From: an uncultured Acetatifactor sp.
GTDB taxonomy: Bacteria > Bacillota > Clostridia > Lachnospirales > Lachnospiraceae
Assembly: GCA_910586515.1 (NCBI GenBank)
Contig: CAJUGL010000003.1
Location: 108,112-120,128 of the forward strand
Direction: 5' to 3'
Length of the DNA: 12,017 bases
The notes below the pieces were generated by a model that did no database searches, was not told the origin of the DNA, and was given only the letters and a program-made list of their open reading frames with translations. The position numbers were made by a program, and so were the translations under genes. Of this stretch, positions 1-7,455 are shown piece after piece. How positions within the stretch are numbered: position 1 is the first letter of the stretch; the number at the start of each line of letters is the position of its first letter.

Positions 1-339
1 TGTATCGCTGGACTCCGTCTCCTGAGATTCGCTGCTTTCCTCCTCGGATTCTTTAGATTTGCTTTCTTCACTCTCCAAAGAACCTTCATTATCCTCTTCT
101 GAGGCGGCGGAATCCGTTCCGCTCTCCGCACCCTTCGATGCGTCGCTGTCCGTTCCTGTCTCCTGACTCTCGGAAGCCTCGGTTTCCGCTTCTGCTGTCT
201 CCTGTTCGGAATAATATGTATTGGATTCTACCTGACCGTCTACTGCTTCGGCGGCGTTGGCAACGACTGAACCATTACTGCCCATCAACATACCGGCAGT
301 CAACAAAATACCCCACGTCTTTAATAATTTTCTTTTCAT
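1..339 (-). CDS. Secreted Ser/Glu-rich protein, N-terminal part (runs off left edge)
   Basis: The reading frame is open from the ATG at 339 to base 1, giving 113 codons with no stop, so the gene continues outside the window. The first 30 residues form a clear Sec signal peptide: basic start MKRKLLK, hydrophobic core WGILLTAGMLMG, and a likely signal peptidase I site after VANA. The rest is a low-complexity acidic stretch dominated by Ser, Glu, Asp and Thr, with repeated ESQET and SEE-type units and a few Lys. This looks like a disordered linker of an exported or wall-associated protein. The functional domain lies beyond the edge, so no function can be assigned. A strong ribosome binding site (GGCGGAGGAG at 341-350) and a near-perfect promoter sit just upstream, which makes the start secure. 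It is a separate transcription unit from the sugar operon behind it. Confidence 0.85.
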   Translation of the reverse strand, partial: MKRKLLKTWGILLTAGMLMGSNGSVVANAAEAVDGQVESNTYYSEQETAEAETEASESQETGTDSDASKGAESGTDSAASEEDNEGSLESEESKSKESEEESSESQETESSDT

Positions 340-377
340 ACTCCTCCGCCTTTCTACTACCCCCACCATACATGCTT

Positions 378-406
378 ATTATACAGGAATCCGCCTGTAT
401 AGTCAA
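378..406 (-). promoter_or_regulatory. Sigma-A-type promoter of the secreted-protein gene
   Basis: On the minus strand TTGACT (401-406) is followed, after exactly 17 bases, by TATAAT (378-383). That is 11 of 12 consensus positions at ideal spacing. Transcription would start near 371, giving a leader of about 30 bases that carries the GGAGGAG ribosome binding site. Confidence 0.85.
380..401. promoter_or_regulatory. Inverted repeat filling the promoter spacer (probable operator)
   Basis: TATACAGG at 380-387 and CCTGTATA at 394-401 are perfect 8-bp inverted arms separated by 6 bases. The palindrome spans the whole -35/-10 spacer and touches both boxes. A dimeric repressor bound here would block RNA polymerase, so repression of the secreted-protein gene is inferred. 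The cognate regulator is not in the window. The arms lie upstream of the predicted start site, so they would not form an RNA hairpin in that transcript. Confidence 0.6.
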
Positions 407-427
407 CCGAAAATCCTTTTCTTAAGA

Positions 428-457
428 AGTTACTGTTACACGGGGTAATCAGTAACT
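428..457 (-). terminator. Stem-loop directly after the sugar operon (terminator-like)
   Basis: AGTTACTG and CAGTAACT (450-457 and 428-435 read on the minus strand) pair perfectly. They continue into TTAC/GTAA with one bulged base and a 5-base loop. The stem starts one base after the stop codon of the GT-C gene. No good U-tract follows, so it may act as a weak terminator or as a 3'-end stabiliser. Confidence 0.45.
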
Positions 458-2491
458 CTAGTTTCCCCGCATATCTACGATAATCATGGAAAGCTCTCTC
501 TCATCCTCTCCGCCGCTCTCCTGTCCGAAGTCCGCCTCCAGTCCCAGCCTGACTACATGATTCGGTCTGGCCTCAATGAAAATATTCTGCATTTCTTCCG
601 CAATCTCCACCTCATCATACAGCTCTCCGTCCACGTAGACGGAAACCATTCTCACGTCGTCCCCTGTCTGCGGACAGTAGACCTCCAGCTCCAGTTTTCC
701 GGCCTCTCCTGTCCTTATCAGAAATTCACTGCTCCGTTCCACCCAGCCGTCCTCATAATATCCCTTTATTTTGGAGCAATTTTCCAGTTCACTTCCCACA
801 GCATTTTGTTTTTCAGCTAATCTGCGTAAAAATTCCTCTCTGCTGTCAGGAACCAGCTCTCCGCTCTCCGACAAAGTATAATAATATTCGCAGAACCCAT
901 TGTCCGGCACCGGATCCTGGTATTTAACCAGCTTAAACTCGTCCCCAACATACCGGCACGCGCCGTACCCCTCTGCGGGCTCTTCAGTAAGGATGCATAC
1001 CGCGTCGCCTGCCCAGATCACAAACTGCTCGTCATCATAATATATTCTGGCATCTTCCGCAGATGCCCATTGATTCGATATCCGAATATCCAATCCCTTC
1101 ATGCGGGCAAAATCATCCCAGTAAGAATTGTGTACAGCCAGCACATTTATGTTTTTAAAGAAATCCGTGCTGAAAAAATTTCCTCCCGATAAAGAATCCG
1201 CCAATTTTGTGGAAAACAAACTTTCCATTGTGGTCAATCGCTGAAAGACTTCTTTCTGCCGCTGAGCAAAAATATCATTCATGGCCTGAACCGGAAGTAA
1301 GTACGCTGCTGCGCTCATCGATACAAGAACGATGAATCCCCTCCCTTTGATGCGCACGGCCAAACGCCAAATACAAAACCAACAAACAAAGGTGGCGCCA
1401 AAATAGCAGAAAAACGTTGTAGGAACCGACATCCACCAGCTTCCCACACTCTCCTGATACATTTTTGCCGCCGCGAGAGGAAATGTGGGCAGAACAACAC
1501 AAAGCATACCTGCCCCCAGGCACCCAAAAAAAGTCCCCCTCCTCTCCTTTTCTTCCGACGCACGCCGGAGCAGCATAAACACAATCGCTCCAAACAGCAG
1601 GCACACCAGCAGAATGCGAATATAATGCTCTATCTGTAAATGATTATACGCCTGCGCCTGCTGCCGGTACTCCGAACGAAACAGATAATACCCCGGAAAA
1701 CTGGCTTTTACCAGCTGCCATACCACTGCCAGCGCATTTTTCAATGAAAATCCTCCTATTTGTATCCCCGGATATTCCGTGGGAACCAAATAGCGAAAAA
1801 GCACATAGAGTACCAGGTACACCGCCGCCGTTGCCGCAGGCCATACGCCCTTTCTGACTAACTGACTTATATTCCGGATTCCGTACTTTCCGATAATCAC
1901 ACACCAGTAGAGAGGAATAAACATCAGGAAGGATTCATAACAGGTTAAATTCATAAACAGCAAAAACATGGACAGCGCCAATATCTTCTTTTTCCCGACT
2001 TTCAGGTAATCCGTAAACAAGATAAGCGATATCAGCAAAAAGGAAAAAGGTATATTCAGCAGCGCATTAAAGGCATTGGGCGCAGTGTGCTCAAAGGTAA
2101 TCGGCAGAAACGCCACCACGGACATTCCGCAGATCAGGGAAAAACCCTTGCTGTAAAATAATTTATACAGAAACACGGCAAATAAACCGGCATCCAGCAG
2201 GATCGTCCCAATCTGAATCAGCCGAAACCCCCAATAGCCATCGCCCACAAACCCCAGATACATTGTCAGCGAGGCCACCGGCGCAGCAAGGGCCCTCCCA
2301 ACCTCCAGATAAATCCGAAAAAAATGCGAATAAAACGCCGCCGGCCCCTGCATTCCCCAGAATCGGGCAATCAATTCATCATTGCACATTATTCCCTGTT
2401 TATACAGAGGAATCAACACAAGCGTACCCAGCAGCAATACCGGCCAAAGAACAGATGTATTTTCCCTGATCAGCGCCCTAATCTTCCTCAT
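458..2491 (-). CDS. GT-C-like membrane glycosyltransferase with C-terminal soluble domain
   Basis: The protein has 677 residues. About ten hydrophobic helices fill residues 14-402 and a roughly 270-residue hydrophilic region follows. The first external loop holds N37-D38-E39, matching the acidic pair that GT-C enzymes use after helix 1 to handle lipid-linked donors. The tail ends in a probable beta-sandwich (about 575-677; GYYEDGW motif, strands ELEVY and VSVYVDGE) of a kind seen at the end of large membrane glycosyltransferases. The likely role is transfer of a polyprenyl-phosphate-linked sugar to a surface acceptor, as the last step of the pathway encoded by this operon. The ATG at 2491 is chosen over an in-frame ATG at 2641 because GGAGGGA lies 6 bases before it and it overlaps the preceding gene by only 14 bases, whereas the longer form would overlap by 164. 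Family assignment rests on topology and motif; the acceptor is unknown. Confidence 0.75.
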   Translation of the reverse strand: MRKIRALIRENTSVLWPVLLLGTLVLIPLYKQGIMCNDELIARFWGMQGPAAFYSHFFRIYLEVGRALAAPVASLTMYLGFVGDGYWGFRLIQIGTILLDAGLFAVFLYKLFYSKGFSLICGMSVVAFLPITFEHTAPNAFNALLNIPFSFLLISLILFTDYLKVGKKKILALSMFLLFMNLTCYESFLMFIPLYWCVIIGKYGIRNISQLVRKGVWPAATAAVYLVLYVLFRYLVPTEYPGIQIGGFSLKNALAVVWQLVKASFPGYYLFRSEYRQQAQAYNHLQIEHYIRILLVCLLFGAIVFMLLRRASEEKERRGTFFGCLGAGMLCVVLPTFPLAAAKMYQESVGSWWMSVPTTFFCYFGATFVCWFCIWRLAVRIKGRGFIVLVSMSAAAYLLPVQAMNDIFAQRQKEVFQRLTTMESLFSTKLADSLSGGNFFSTDFFKNINVLAVHNSYWDDFARMKGLDIRISNQWASAEDARIYYDDEQFVIWAGDAVCILTEEPAEGYGACRYVGDEFKLVKYQDPVPDNGFCEYYYTLSESGELVPDSREEFLRRLAEKQNAVGSELENCSKIKGYYEDGWVERSSEFLIRTGEAGKLELEVYCPQTGDDVRMVSVYVDGELYDEVEIAEEMQNIFIEARPNHVVRLGLEADFGQESGGEDERELSMIIVDMRGN

Positions 2492-3047
2492 GGCCGTCCC
2501 TCCGCACATCATAAGACAATTCCGCAAATACGCTCCCGCAGACAGGACATCTTTTATTGTCATCCAATTTTTCTCCGCATCTGCAGACCCAGCCCATCTT
2601 CTTTGCCGGATTTCCCGCCACCAGCGCATGGGCCGGAACATCCTTAGTCACCACACTCCCCGAACCTACCATGGCATATTCTCCGATCGTATTCCCACAT
2701 ACGATAGTGGCGTTAGCCCCGATGGACGCGCCCCTTTTCACCAATGTGCCCCTGATCTTCCAATCCTCCCTGAAAGCCCTGGGATACAGATCATTGGTAA
2801 AGGTCATGGAAGGTCCCAGAAATACATCATCCTCCACCACTACCCCATGGTATACATTCACATTGTTCTGCACCTTCACCCGGCTTCCCAAAATCACGCC
2901 TGTATCAATATACACATTTTTGCTGATAACACAATCCTCACCAATGACGCTGCCTTCCCTGACCTGCGCGTTATTCCAGATCTTGGTTCTGTCCCCGACT
3001 TTCGCGCCCTCCGCTACTTCAGCCGTTGCATGAATAAAAACAGACAT
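2478..3047 (-). CDS. WbpD/WlbB-like sugar N-acetyltransferase (left-handed beta-helix, zinc ribbon)
   Basis: The 189 residues are mostly hexapeptide repeats (for example IGEDCV, VILGSR, VEDDVF, IGANAT, IGEYAM), which fold as a left-handed beta-helix trimer. The TNDLYPRA stretch (84-91) is typical of the WbpD/WlbB group, which acetylates the 3-amino group of UDP-2-acetamido-3-amino sugars with acetyl-CoA. The C-terminus carries four cysteines in a CxC...CPVC pattern (C155, C157, C167, C170), a probable zinc ribbon found in many relatives. Its gene starts 3 bases after the WbpE/GnnB-like aminotransferase, which would make its amino substrate. The group assignment is good; the exact nucleotide sugar (GlcNAc3N or its uronic acid) is inferred. 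Confidence 0.85.
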   Translation of the reverse strand: MSVFIHATAEVAEGAKVGDRTKIWNNAQVREGSVIGEDCVISKNVYIDTGVILGSRVKVQNNVNVYHGVVVEDDVFLGPSMTFTNDLYPRAFREDWKIRGTLVKRGASIGANATIVCGNTIGEYAMVGSGSVVTKDVPAHALVAGNPAKKMGWVCRCGEKLDDNKRCPVCGSVFAELSYDVRRDGHEED

Positions 3048-3050
3048 GTT

Positions 3051-4256
3051 TCACCTCTCTTGACTCTTTGCAAACTTCCTGACATGAGAAACCACGTATT
3101 CCAATTCCTCCTGCTTAAGCTCAGGATATATGGGAAGACAAACCGTCTGCCCCGCAAGCCTCTCCGCCGCAGGCAAATCCCCTTTCCGATAACCAAGATA
3201 TCCAAAAGCCTTCTGCAAATGAAGCGGCACAGGATAAAAAGCCGCGCTGCCAATTCTCTGGGCTGCCAAATAATTTCCCAGAGCATCTTTCTCACCGCAT
3301 TTCAAGGCATATTGATGCCATACCGGAGACACTCCTCCGTCTCTCACCTTAGGTGTCACAATCCCCTGGCAATGTCCCAGTTCCTTTTCATAGAACGCCG
3401 CAATCTCCCCTCTCCTCCTGTTAAACCTGTCCAAATATTTCAGCTTTATTCCCAAGACTCTGGCCTGCAGCGCATCCAGACGGGAATTATACCCTATCAG
3501 ATAATTGTAATACTTGTAGGGATTGTACAATCCGTCTGGGGATACGGTTCCCTCCAGCTCATCTTCCACACCATCAAGAAGATACCTGGCCTTTGCCCCG
3601 TTCTGAGCCATGCCATGCTCCTTTAACGCTCTGCATATAGTGGCAACGGAATCATCATTAGTGGTAATCATGCCCCCATCCCCGAAGGCCCCCAGGTTCT
3701 TGGTGGGAAAGAAGGAGAAGCATCCCACATTTCCCATGGCTCCTGCCTTTACACCGGATATGGCCGCACCTGCTGCCTGACAGGCATCCTCAATCACAGA
3801 CAGATTGTTCTGTCTCGCGATTTCCATGATTTTGTCCATATCCGCAGGCTGTCCGAAAATGTGTACCGGCAGAATTGCCCTGGTCTTCCCGGTAATCCGT
3901 TCTTCTATTTTAAGCGGATCAATATTATAAGTATCCTCCTCCACATCAACAAACACAGGAACCGCTCCCACCATGGCAATGGCTTCCGCTGTGGCAAAAA
4001 AGGTAAAGGGGGTGGTGATGACCTCATCTCCCGCCCTTATCCCCAGCGCTCTAAGCGCAATGACCAGTGCGTCCGTTCCGCTGTTGACTGAAACAGCATG
4101 CTTTACCCCGATATATTCCGCAAACCTTTGTTCAAAGTCTGCCACCGCCTGGCCGCCGATATACATCCCGCCTGCCATCTGTTCGCAGACGGCCCGTTCC
4201 ACATCTTCCCGAATTGTCTCATATTGCCTTGTCAGATCCAGTATTTTTACTTCCAT
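3051..4256 (-). CDS. DegT/DnrJ/EryC1/StrS aminotransferase, WbpE/GnnB-like (sugar 3-amination)
   Basis: This is a 401-residue PLP-dependent sugar aminotransferase of normal family length. Visible hallmarks are NSGTDAL (58-64, phosphate binding), EDACQ (156-160, with D157 contacting the PLP ring nitrogen) and SFFPTKNLGAFGDGG (181-195), whose K186 forms the Schiff base. The N-terminal MYIGGQAVADFE and the GQPADMD segment resemble WbpE, GnnB and FdtB, which aminate 3-keto sugars using glutamate. A following WbpD-like acetyltransferase and a Gfo/Idh dehydrogenase at the operon head complete a dehydrogenase-aminotransferase-acetyltransferase trio. The insertion around 226-256 (LLDGVEDELEG and beyond) precedes the conserved NSRLDALQA segment. 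An alternative is amination at C4; sequence alone does not settle the position. Confidence 0.88.
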   Translation of the reverse strand: MEVKILDLTRQYETIREDVERAVCEQMAGGMYIGGQAVADFEQRFAEYIGVKHAVSVNSGTDALVIALRALGIRAGDEVITTPFTFFATAEAIAMVGAVPVFVDVEEDTYNIDPLKIEERITGKTRAILPVHIFGQPADMDKIMEIARQNNLSVIEDACQAAGAAISGVKAGAMGNVGCFSFFPTKNLGAFGDGGMITTNDDSVATICRALKEHGMAQNGAKARYLLDGVEDELEGTVSPDGLYNPYKYYNYLIGYNSRLDALQARVLGIKLKYLDRFNRRRGEIAAFYEKELGHCQGIVTPKVRDGGVSPVWHQYALKCGEKDALGNYLAAQRIGSAAFYPVPLHLQKAFGYLGYRKGDLPAAERLAGQTVCLPIYPELKQEELEYVVSHVRKFAKSQER

Positions 4257-4262
4257 ATCCCT

Positions 4263-4604
4263 CTACTTTCCCAGGCTGAATATTATAACGCCTGCCACAA
4301 TCATCACATTGCCCAATATCTTCTTTCCGGTAAGCTTTTCCTTTAAAAATACTCTGCTCAAAACCATAATATAGAGATACACCAGAGCTTCCAGCACAGC
4401 TCCGTATTTAAACGGTATACCCCTGTAGGCGACCACGGTCAGCAACATGCAGGCTATCATCATCACATAACCGCCTGCCACAAACGGATTCAGATATTCC
4501 TTCCACAGCACAGCCTTCTGATCCTGCGCACTTTTTTTCAGCAATATCTGCGAAAAAGAAGATAATATTCCCGAAAAAACCGCGATTAAATAATATTTAA
4601 CCAT
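4263..4604 (-). CDS. SMR-type small membrane protein, ArnF/EmrE-like (second of a pair)
   Basis: The 113-residue protein has four hydrophobic helices, the size and layout of SMR/EamA half-transporters. The last-helix segment ends GVIIFSLGK, and the loop LKEKLTGKKILG before it is typical of SMR proteins. It overlaps the partner SMR gene by 8 bases and follows the polyprenyl-phosphate glycosyltransferase. In the Arn system, ArnE and ArnF form a heterodimer that flips undecaprenyl-phosphate-aminoarabinose across the membrane. By context this pair probably flips the lipid-linked sugar made by the neighbouring GT2 enzyme. A drug-efflux role is possible for the family but is not supported by the neighbourhood. 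Confidence 0.8.
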   Translation of the reverse strand: MVKYYLIAVFSGILSSFSQILLKKSAQDQKAVLWKEYLNPFVAGGYVMMIACMLLTVVAYRGIPFKYGAVLEALVYLYIMVLSRVFLKEKLTGKKILGNVMIVAGVIIFSLGK

Positions 4605-4941
4605 CTGACGATACCACCCATATTCCCCCTATGATAACAGCAGCCCCAACAAGATTCCAGACTGTCACCGACTCTGAAAACAGCAAAACCGACCAAATCA
4701 AATTGAAAATCACCACCACTCCCTTACTGGCCATGGCCGTTACCAGAGAAAACCTTTTCAGCACCTGCTGCCAGATCAGCGCATACATCCCGAGGCAAAC
4801 GACTTCCAATCCAATAAAAACGATTATTCGAACAAATACATCTTGTCCGGCGGCAATTTTAGCACATACAGATGAGGCCGAGTAGATAAAAAAAGCCAAG
4901 TACAAAAGACAATAATCTCTTATCTTCTTCCCTTCCATCAC
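4597..4941 (-). CDS. SMR-type small membrane protein, ArnE-like (first of a pair)
   Basis: This 114-residue protein has four predicted membrane helices (IRDYCLLYLAFFIY, IIVFIGLEVVCLG, GVVVIFNLIWSVLLF, LVGAAVIIGGIWVV) and the SMR/EamA arrangement. The start is GTG at 4941, whose GTGA overlaps the glycosyltransferase stop; an ATG immediately follows and is equally usable. GGAGAG lies 5 bases before the GTG. Sequence identity with the second SMR protein looks low by eye, as expected for subunits of an asymmetric heterodimer such as ArnE/ArnF. The proposed role is one half of the flippase for the polyprenyl-phosphate-linked sugar, supported by the coupling to the glycosyltransferase. Confidence 0.8.
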   Translation of the reverse strand: MMEGKKIRDYCLLYLAFFIYSASSVCAKIAAGQDVFVRIIVFIGLEVVCLGMYALIWQQVLKRFSLVTAMASKGVVVIFNLIWSVLLFSESVTVWNLVGAAVIIGGIWVVSSDG

Positions 4942-5936
4942 GACGTCTCTCCATGCAGAATATCAATAATATCCGAAACGATAAACGTCGGCCTCCTTCT
5001 CGCCGCATCATAAGCCCGCCAAAGATATTCCGCTATAATCCCCAGCGAAATATTCGTCATTCCAAATCCAAGAGCCATGATACAGGCCAGAGTGGAATAG
5101 CCCACAGGTACTGCCGGATTGGCTAATTTATTCACCACCGACACAATTCCCAGCACAAGACCGACAAGAAACATGACTACTCCTACCAGGCTGACCAGCC
5201 TTATGGGCGCAAAGGAAAATGCCACAAACGAATCGATAAAAAGCTTGATTTTTTTGGAAAGCGTCCATTTGGAAACCCCTGCAGCCCGTTCCTTAAAATC
5301 CAGCGAAATTGTGATATTCTTATAGCCTGCATCCATGATCTGCAGGGCAATGGAAGAATTCGACTCCACATTCTCGTTCAGGAACTGTTTGATTCCCCTG
5401 TCAAACACAATATTGCTTATTCCGCCCGGGGAATAATTGCTGATGGCGTATTTTCTCATCAACGCCGAATATATCCTCGAAAAGCCTCTGTTCACCTGAG
5501 AGATGCGTATGCTTCGCTTCTCGATATATACGGCATTGTATCCCTTTCTTATCTCTTCGTAAGACAGTCCGAGAAATTCCACAGGCTCCTGCAGATCGCT
5601 GCCCATCCAGGTGCATATGTCATAGGCCGCATGCATGATCCCCGCCCGTATGGCGGAATGAGATCCGAAATTTTTGGACAGGGTAATCAGTTTTGCCCCC
5701 TGAATATGCCGAAATGAACTTGCGCTTATTATCTCCCCTGTGTTGTCCGTGGAACCGTCATCCACAAACACAAGCTCAATAGGAAAGTCCACACTCGCCG
5801 CATATTCGTCCAAAGCCAGGCAGTATTGTTCTATTCCTTCCGCTTCATTTAAAAAAGGCACCACTACCGACATTCCCGGCAGCGGCCGAATATCACTGTC
5901 CTTTTCCGAAATATTCAAAGCGCACTCCTTCCTCAT
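4938..5936 (-). CDS. Polyprenyl-phosphate glycosyltransferase, GT2 (GtrB/ArnC/DPM1-like)
   Basis: The protein has 332 residues (or 326 if translation starts at the TTG at 5918). The GT-A domain shows VVVPFLNE (24-31), VDDGSTDNT (58-66) and MGSDLQEP (111-118), the last being the metal/nucleotide-binding segment of the DPM1/GtrB subgroup. The motif SKWTLSKKIKLFIDS (222-236) precedes two membrane helices (about 247-269 and 279-303), and the tail is RRRPTFIV. Such enzymes move a sugar from a nucleotide donor onto polyprenyl phosphate on the inner face of the membrane. The gene overlaps the acyltransferase before it and, by 4 bases, the first SMR gene after it. That placement fits an ArnC-E-F style synthesis-and-flip module. 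The transferred sugar is inferred to be the amino sugar made by the surrounding genes. Confidence 0.88.
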   Translation of the reverse strand: MRKECALNISEKDSDIRPLPGMSVVVPFLNEAEGIEQYCLALDEYAASVDFPIELVFVDDGSTDNTGEIISASSFRHIQGAKLITLSKNFGSHSAIRAGIMHAAYDICTWMGSDLQEPVEFLGLSYEEIRKGYNAVYIEKRSIRISQVNRGFSRIYSALMRKYAISNYSPGGISNIVFDRGIKQFLNENVESNSSIALQIMDAGYKNITISLDFKERAAGVSKWTLSKKIKLFIDSFVAFSFAPIRLVSLVGVVMFLVGLVLGIVSVVNKLANPAVPVGYSTLACIMALGFGMTNISLGIIAEYLWRAYDAARRRPTFIVSDIIDILHGETS

Positions 5937-6462
5937 CCAGAACTACCTTGCCGATAATCCGAGCCGGGATGCCTGCCGCTATACTGAAATCCGGAATATC
6001 CCTGTTCACAAAACTGTGCGCTCCGATCACACAATGGTGCCCTATTGACACATTGCAGCCAATCATGCTCATCGTGCCTATGCTGGTATTGTTTTTTATG
6101 GTAACCGGCCCTCTGTCAAAGGGAACCGCTCCGCCTGAAAGAATATATTTTGTAGAGTCGTGGGTATATATTGTCACACCGGCGCTGATTGCCACAAAAT
6201 CACCTATGGACAGCTTTGCATTGCTGCCCTCCAACAGCGTATACGGGCCTACCCACACATGACTCCCGATCTCTACATCCCCCATCACCACGCTGGTATC
6301 ATAGACGGAAGAATTTTCACCGCAGTTTAAGTATCGCGCCTTGTCAAAACGATTAAAAACCAGTTCTCCGGCAGGAAGAACACGATTATATTTCCGTCTC
6401 ATCTCCTCCCGCCTATCCTGCATGTATCCCTCAAATTCCTCTGCAAACTTCCGATTCTCCAA
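5893..6462 (-). CDS. Hexapeptide-repeat acyltransferase (left-handed beta-helix)
   Basis: The 189-residue protein has an N-terminal helical segment (residues 1-30, many charged residues) followed by hexapeptide repeats such as VEIGSH, LSIGDF, TSIGTM, VSIGHH and CVIGAH. H101 within YTHDS is the likely general base, as in CoA-dependent O- and N-acetyltransferases of this fold. The closing segment IAAGIPARIIG is characteristic. The start at 6462 overlaps the preceding SDR gene by 32 bases, so the two are translationally coupled. It probably acylates a hydroxyl or amino group of the operon's sugar. An N-acetyltransferase role on the product of the aminotransferase at 7456-8679 is the other reasonable reading. 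It is clearly different from the WbpD-like enzyme and lacks its zinc ribbon. Confidence 0.82.
   Translation of the reverse strand: MENRKFAEEFEGYMQDRREEMRRKYNRVLPAGELVFNRFDKARYLNCGENSSVYDTSVVMGDVEIGSHVWVGPYTLLEGSNAKLSIGDFVAISAGVTIYTHDSTKYILSGGAVPFDRGPVTIKNNTSIGTMSMIGCNVSIGHHCVIGAHSFVNRDIPDFSIAAGIPARIIGKVVLDEEGVRFEYFGKGQ
5925..5930 (-). promoter_or_regulatory. AAGGAG ribosome binding site favouring a TTG start at 5918
   Basis: AAGGAG lies inside the first codons of the annotated glycosyltransferase, exactly 6 bases before an in-frame TTG (5916-5918). The upstream ATG at 5936 has only AAGG with a 9-base gap. The mature start could therefore be the TTG, shortening the protein by 6 residues and leaving the catalytic domain untouched. 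Confidence 0.5.
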
Positions 6463-7438
6463 AATGTTCCCTTCCTCTCTGCAGCTCTGAGTACCAATCC
6501 AAAGTGCGTACTATGCCCTCCCGAAAATCAATCTCCGGCTCAAATCCCAAAAGTCTCTTGGCAAGACCGGAATCCGCACATAAATTTCTCACGTCACTGG
6601 TCCTCGCCGGACGATGGTCCCATTCCCCGTCGTATCCCATGTAATCGCAAATCCCCTGAAGCAGGCTGTTGATGGAGATGTCTTTCCCTGAACCAAGATT
6701 AATGATTTGTCCTCTGGATTCCTCTCTCTCGTAGGCCAGAATCAAAGCCCTGACCGTATCCGCCACATAGATGAAATCTCTGGTCTGTTCCCCGTCTCCC
6801 TCCACTACAGGCCTGCCGCCCTCCTGAATACGTCTGGCCGTAGCCGGAATAATCGCTGCCAGAACCCCCTCTGCATTCTGCCGGGGACCATAATTATTAA
6901 ACGGTCTCACAATGGAAATATCCAGCCCCAGTACCTTATAAAAACTGTGCACCATCAAATCCGCGGCAGCCTTACCCGCCGCATAGGGGGTGGTGGGGTC
7001 AATGGGATGCTTCTCGTCCATGGGCGAATACCTGGCCGTTCCGTATGCTTCCGATGACGATGTATGAATCAGCGTCTTGTACGCCCCGATCTTTAACAGC
7101 TCCAACAAAGTATTTGCAATTTCCACATTGACCATATATGCGTCAAACGGATTAAAAAAAGAATAATTCAGCGCGATTGTAGCCATATTATAGACTACTT
7201 CGACCTTTTCCTTTTCCATAACCGCCTGCAGAACGCCGAAATTCCTGGCATCATCCCTATAGAATACAAAATTGTCATATTTAAACGCTTCTTCCAGATT
7301 CTCCCTTTTTCCAAGGAAAAAATTGTCTACACAGACTACCCTTGCAGCGCCTCCCGCCAATAACGCATCACATAAATGGCTTCCGATAAAGCCTGCTCCT
7401 CCGGTCACCAGAATGCTTTTACCCTTTATATCTGCCAT
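6431..7438 (-). CDS. NAD-dependent nucleotide-sugar epimerase/dehydratase (extended SDR)
   Basis: The 335-residue protein is an extended SDR. The Rossmann motif GGAGFIGS is at 13-20, D38 (VDNF) favours NAD, SSSEAYG lies at 127-133, and the catalytic Tyr-Lys pair is Y152 and K156 in YAAGK. The RPFNNYGPRQ segment and the C-terminal sugar-binding part are intact. E130 in SSSEAYG resembles the Glu that 4,6-dehydratases use, and similar SSE/STSEVYG strings occur in LegB-type UDP-GlcNAc 4,6-dehydratases, but the usual preceding Asp is absent. Either a 4-epimerase or a 4,6-dehydratase is possible. If it is a dehydratase, its 4-keto product would suit the aminotransferase encoded 17 bases upstream. 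The start has AAGGAAGG upstream. Confidence 0.82.
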   Translation of the reverse strand: MADIKGKSILVTGGAGFIGSHLCDALLAGGAARVVCVDNFFLGKRENLEEAFKYDNFVFYRDDARNFGVLQAVMEKEKVEVVYNMATIALNYSFFNPFDAYMVNVEIANTLLELLKIGAYKTLIHTSSSEAYGTARYSPMDEKHPIDPTTPYAAGKAAADLMVHSFYKVLGLDISIVRPFNNYGPRQNAEGVLAAIIPATARRIQEGGRPVVEGDGEQTRDFIYVADTVRALILAYEREESRGQIINLGSGKDISINSLLQGICDYMGYDGEWDHRPARTSDVRNLCADSGLAKRLLGFEPEIDFREGIVRTLDWYSELQRGREHFGESEVCRGI

Positions 7439-7455
7439 AACAGAACCTGCCTTCC

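Noticed and set aside
2492..2641. N-terminal extension of the GT-C gene to an ATG at 2641
   Set aside because: It would overlap the acetyltransferase by 164 bases, the added residues are unlike a membrane-protein start, and a good GGAGGGA site serves the ATG at 2491.
2382..3626. 414-codon open frame on the plus strand
   Set aside because: It lies antisense across the GT-C, WbpD-like and aminotransferase genes, has no ribosome binding site and encodes a Pro/His/Arg/Ser-rich product with no recognisable motif.
4263..4941. Small multidrug-resistance efflux pair
   Set aside because: The fold fits, but the position between a polyprenyl-phosphate glycosyltransferase and sugar genes favours an ArnE/ArnF-like flippase; efflux is kept only as an alternative.
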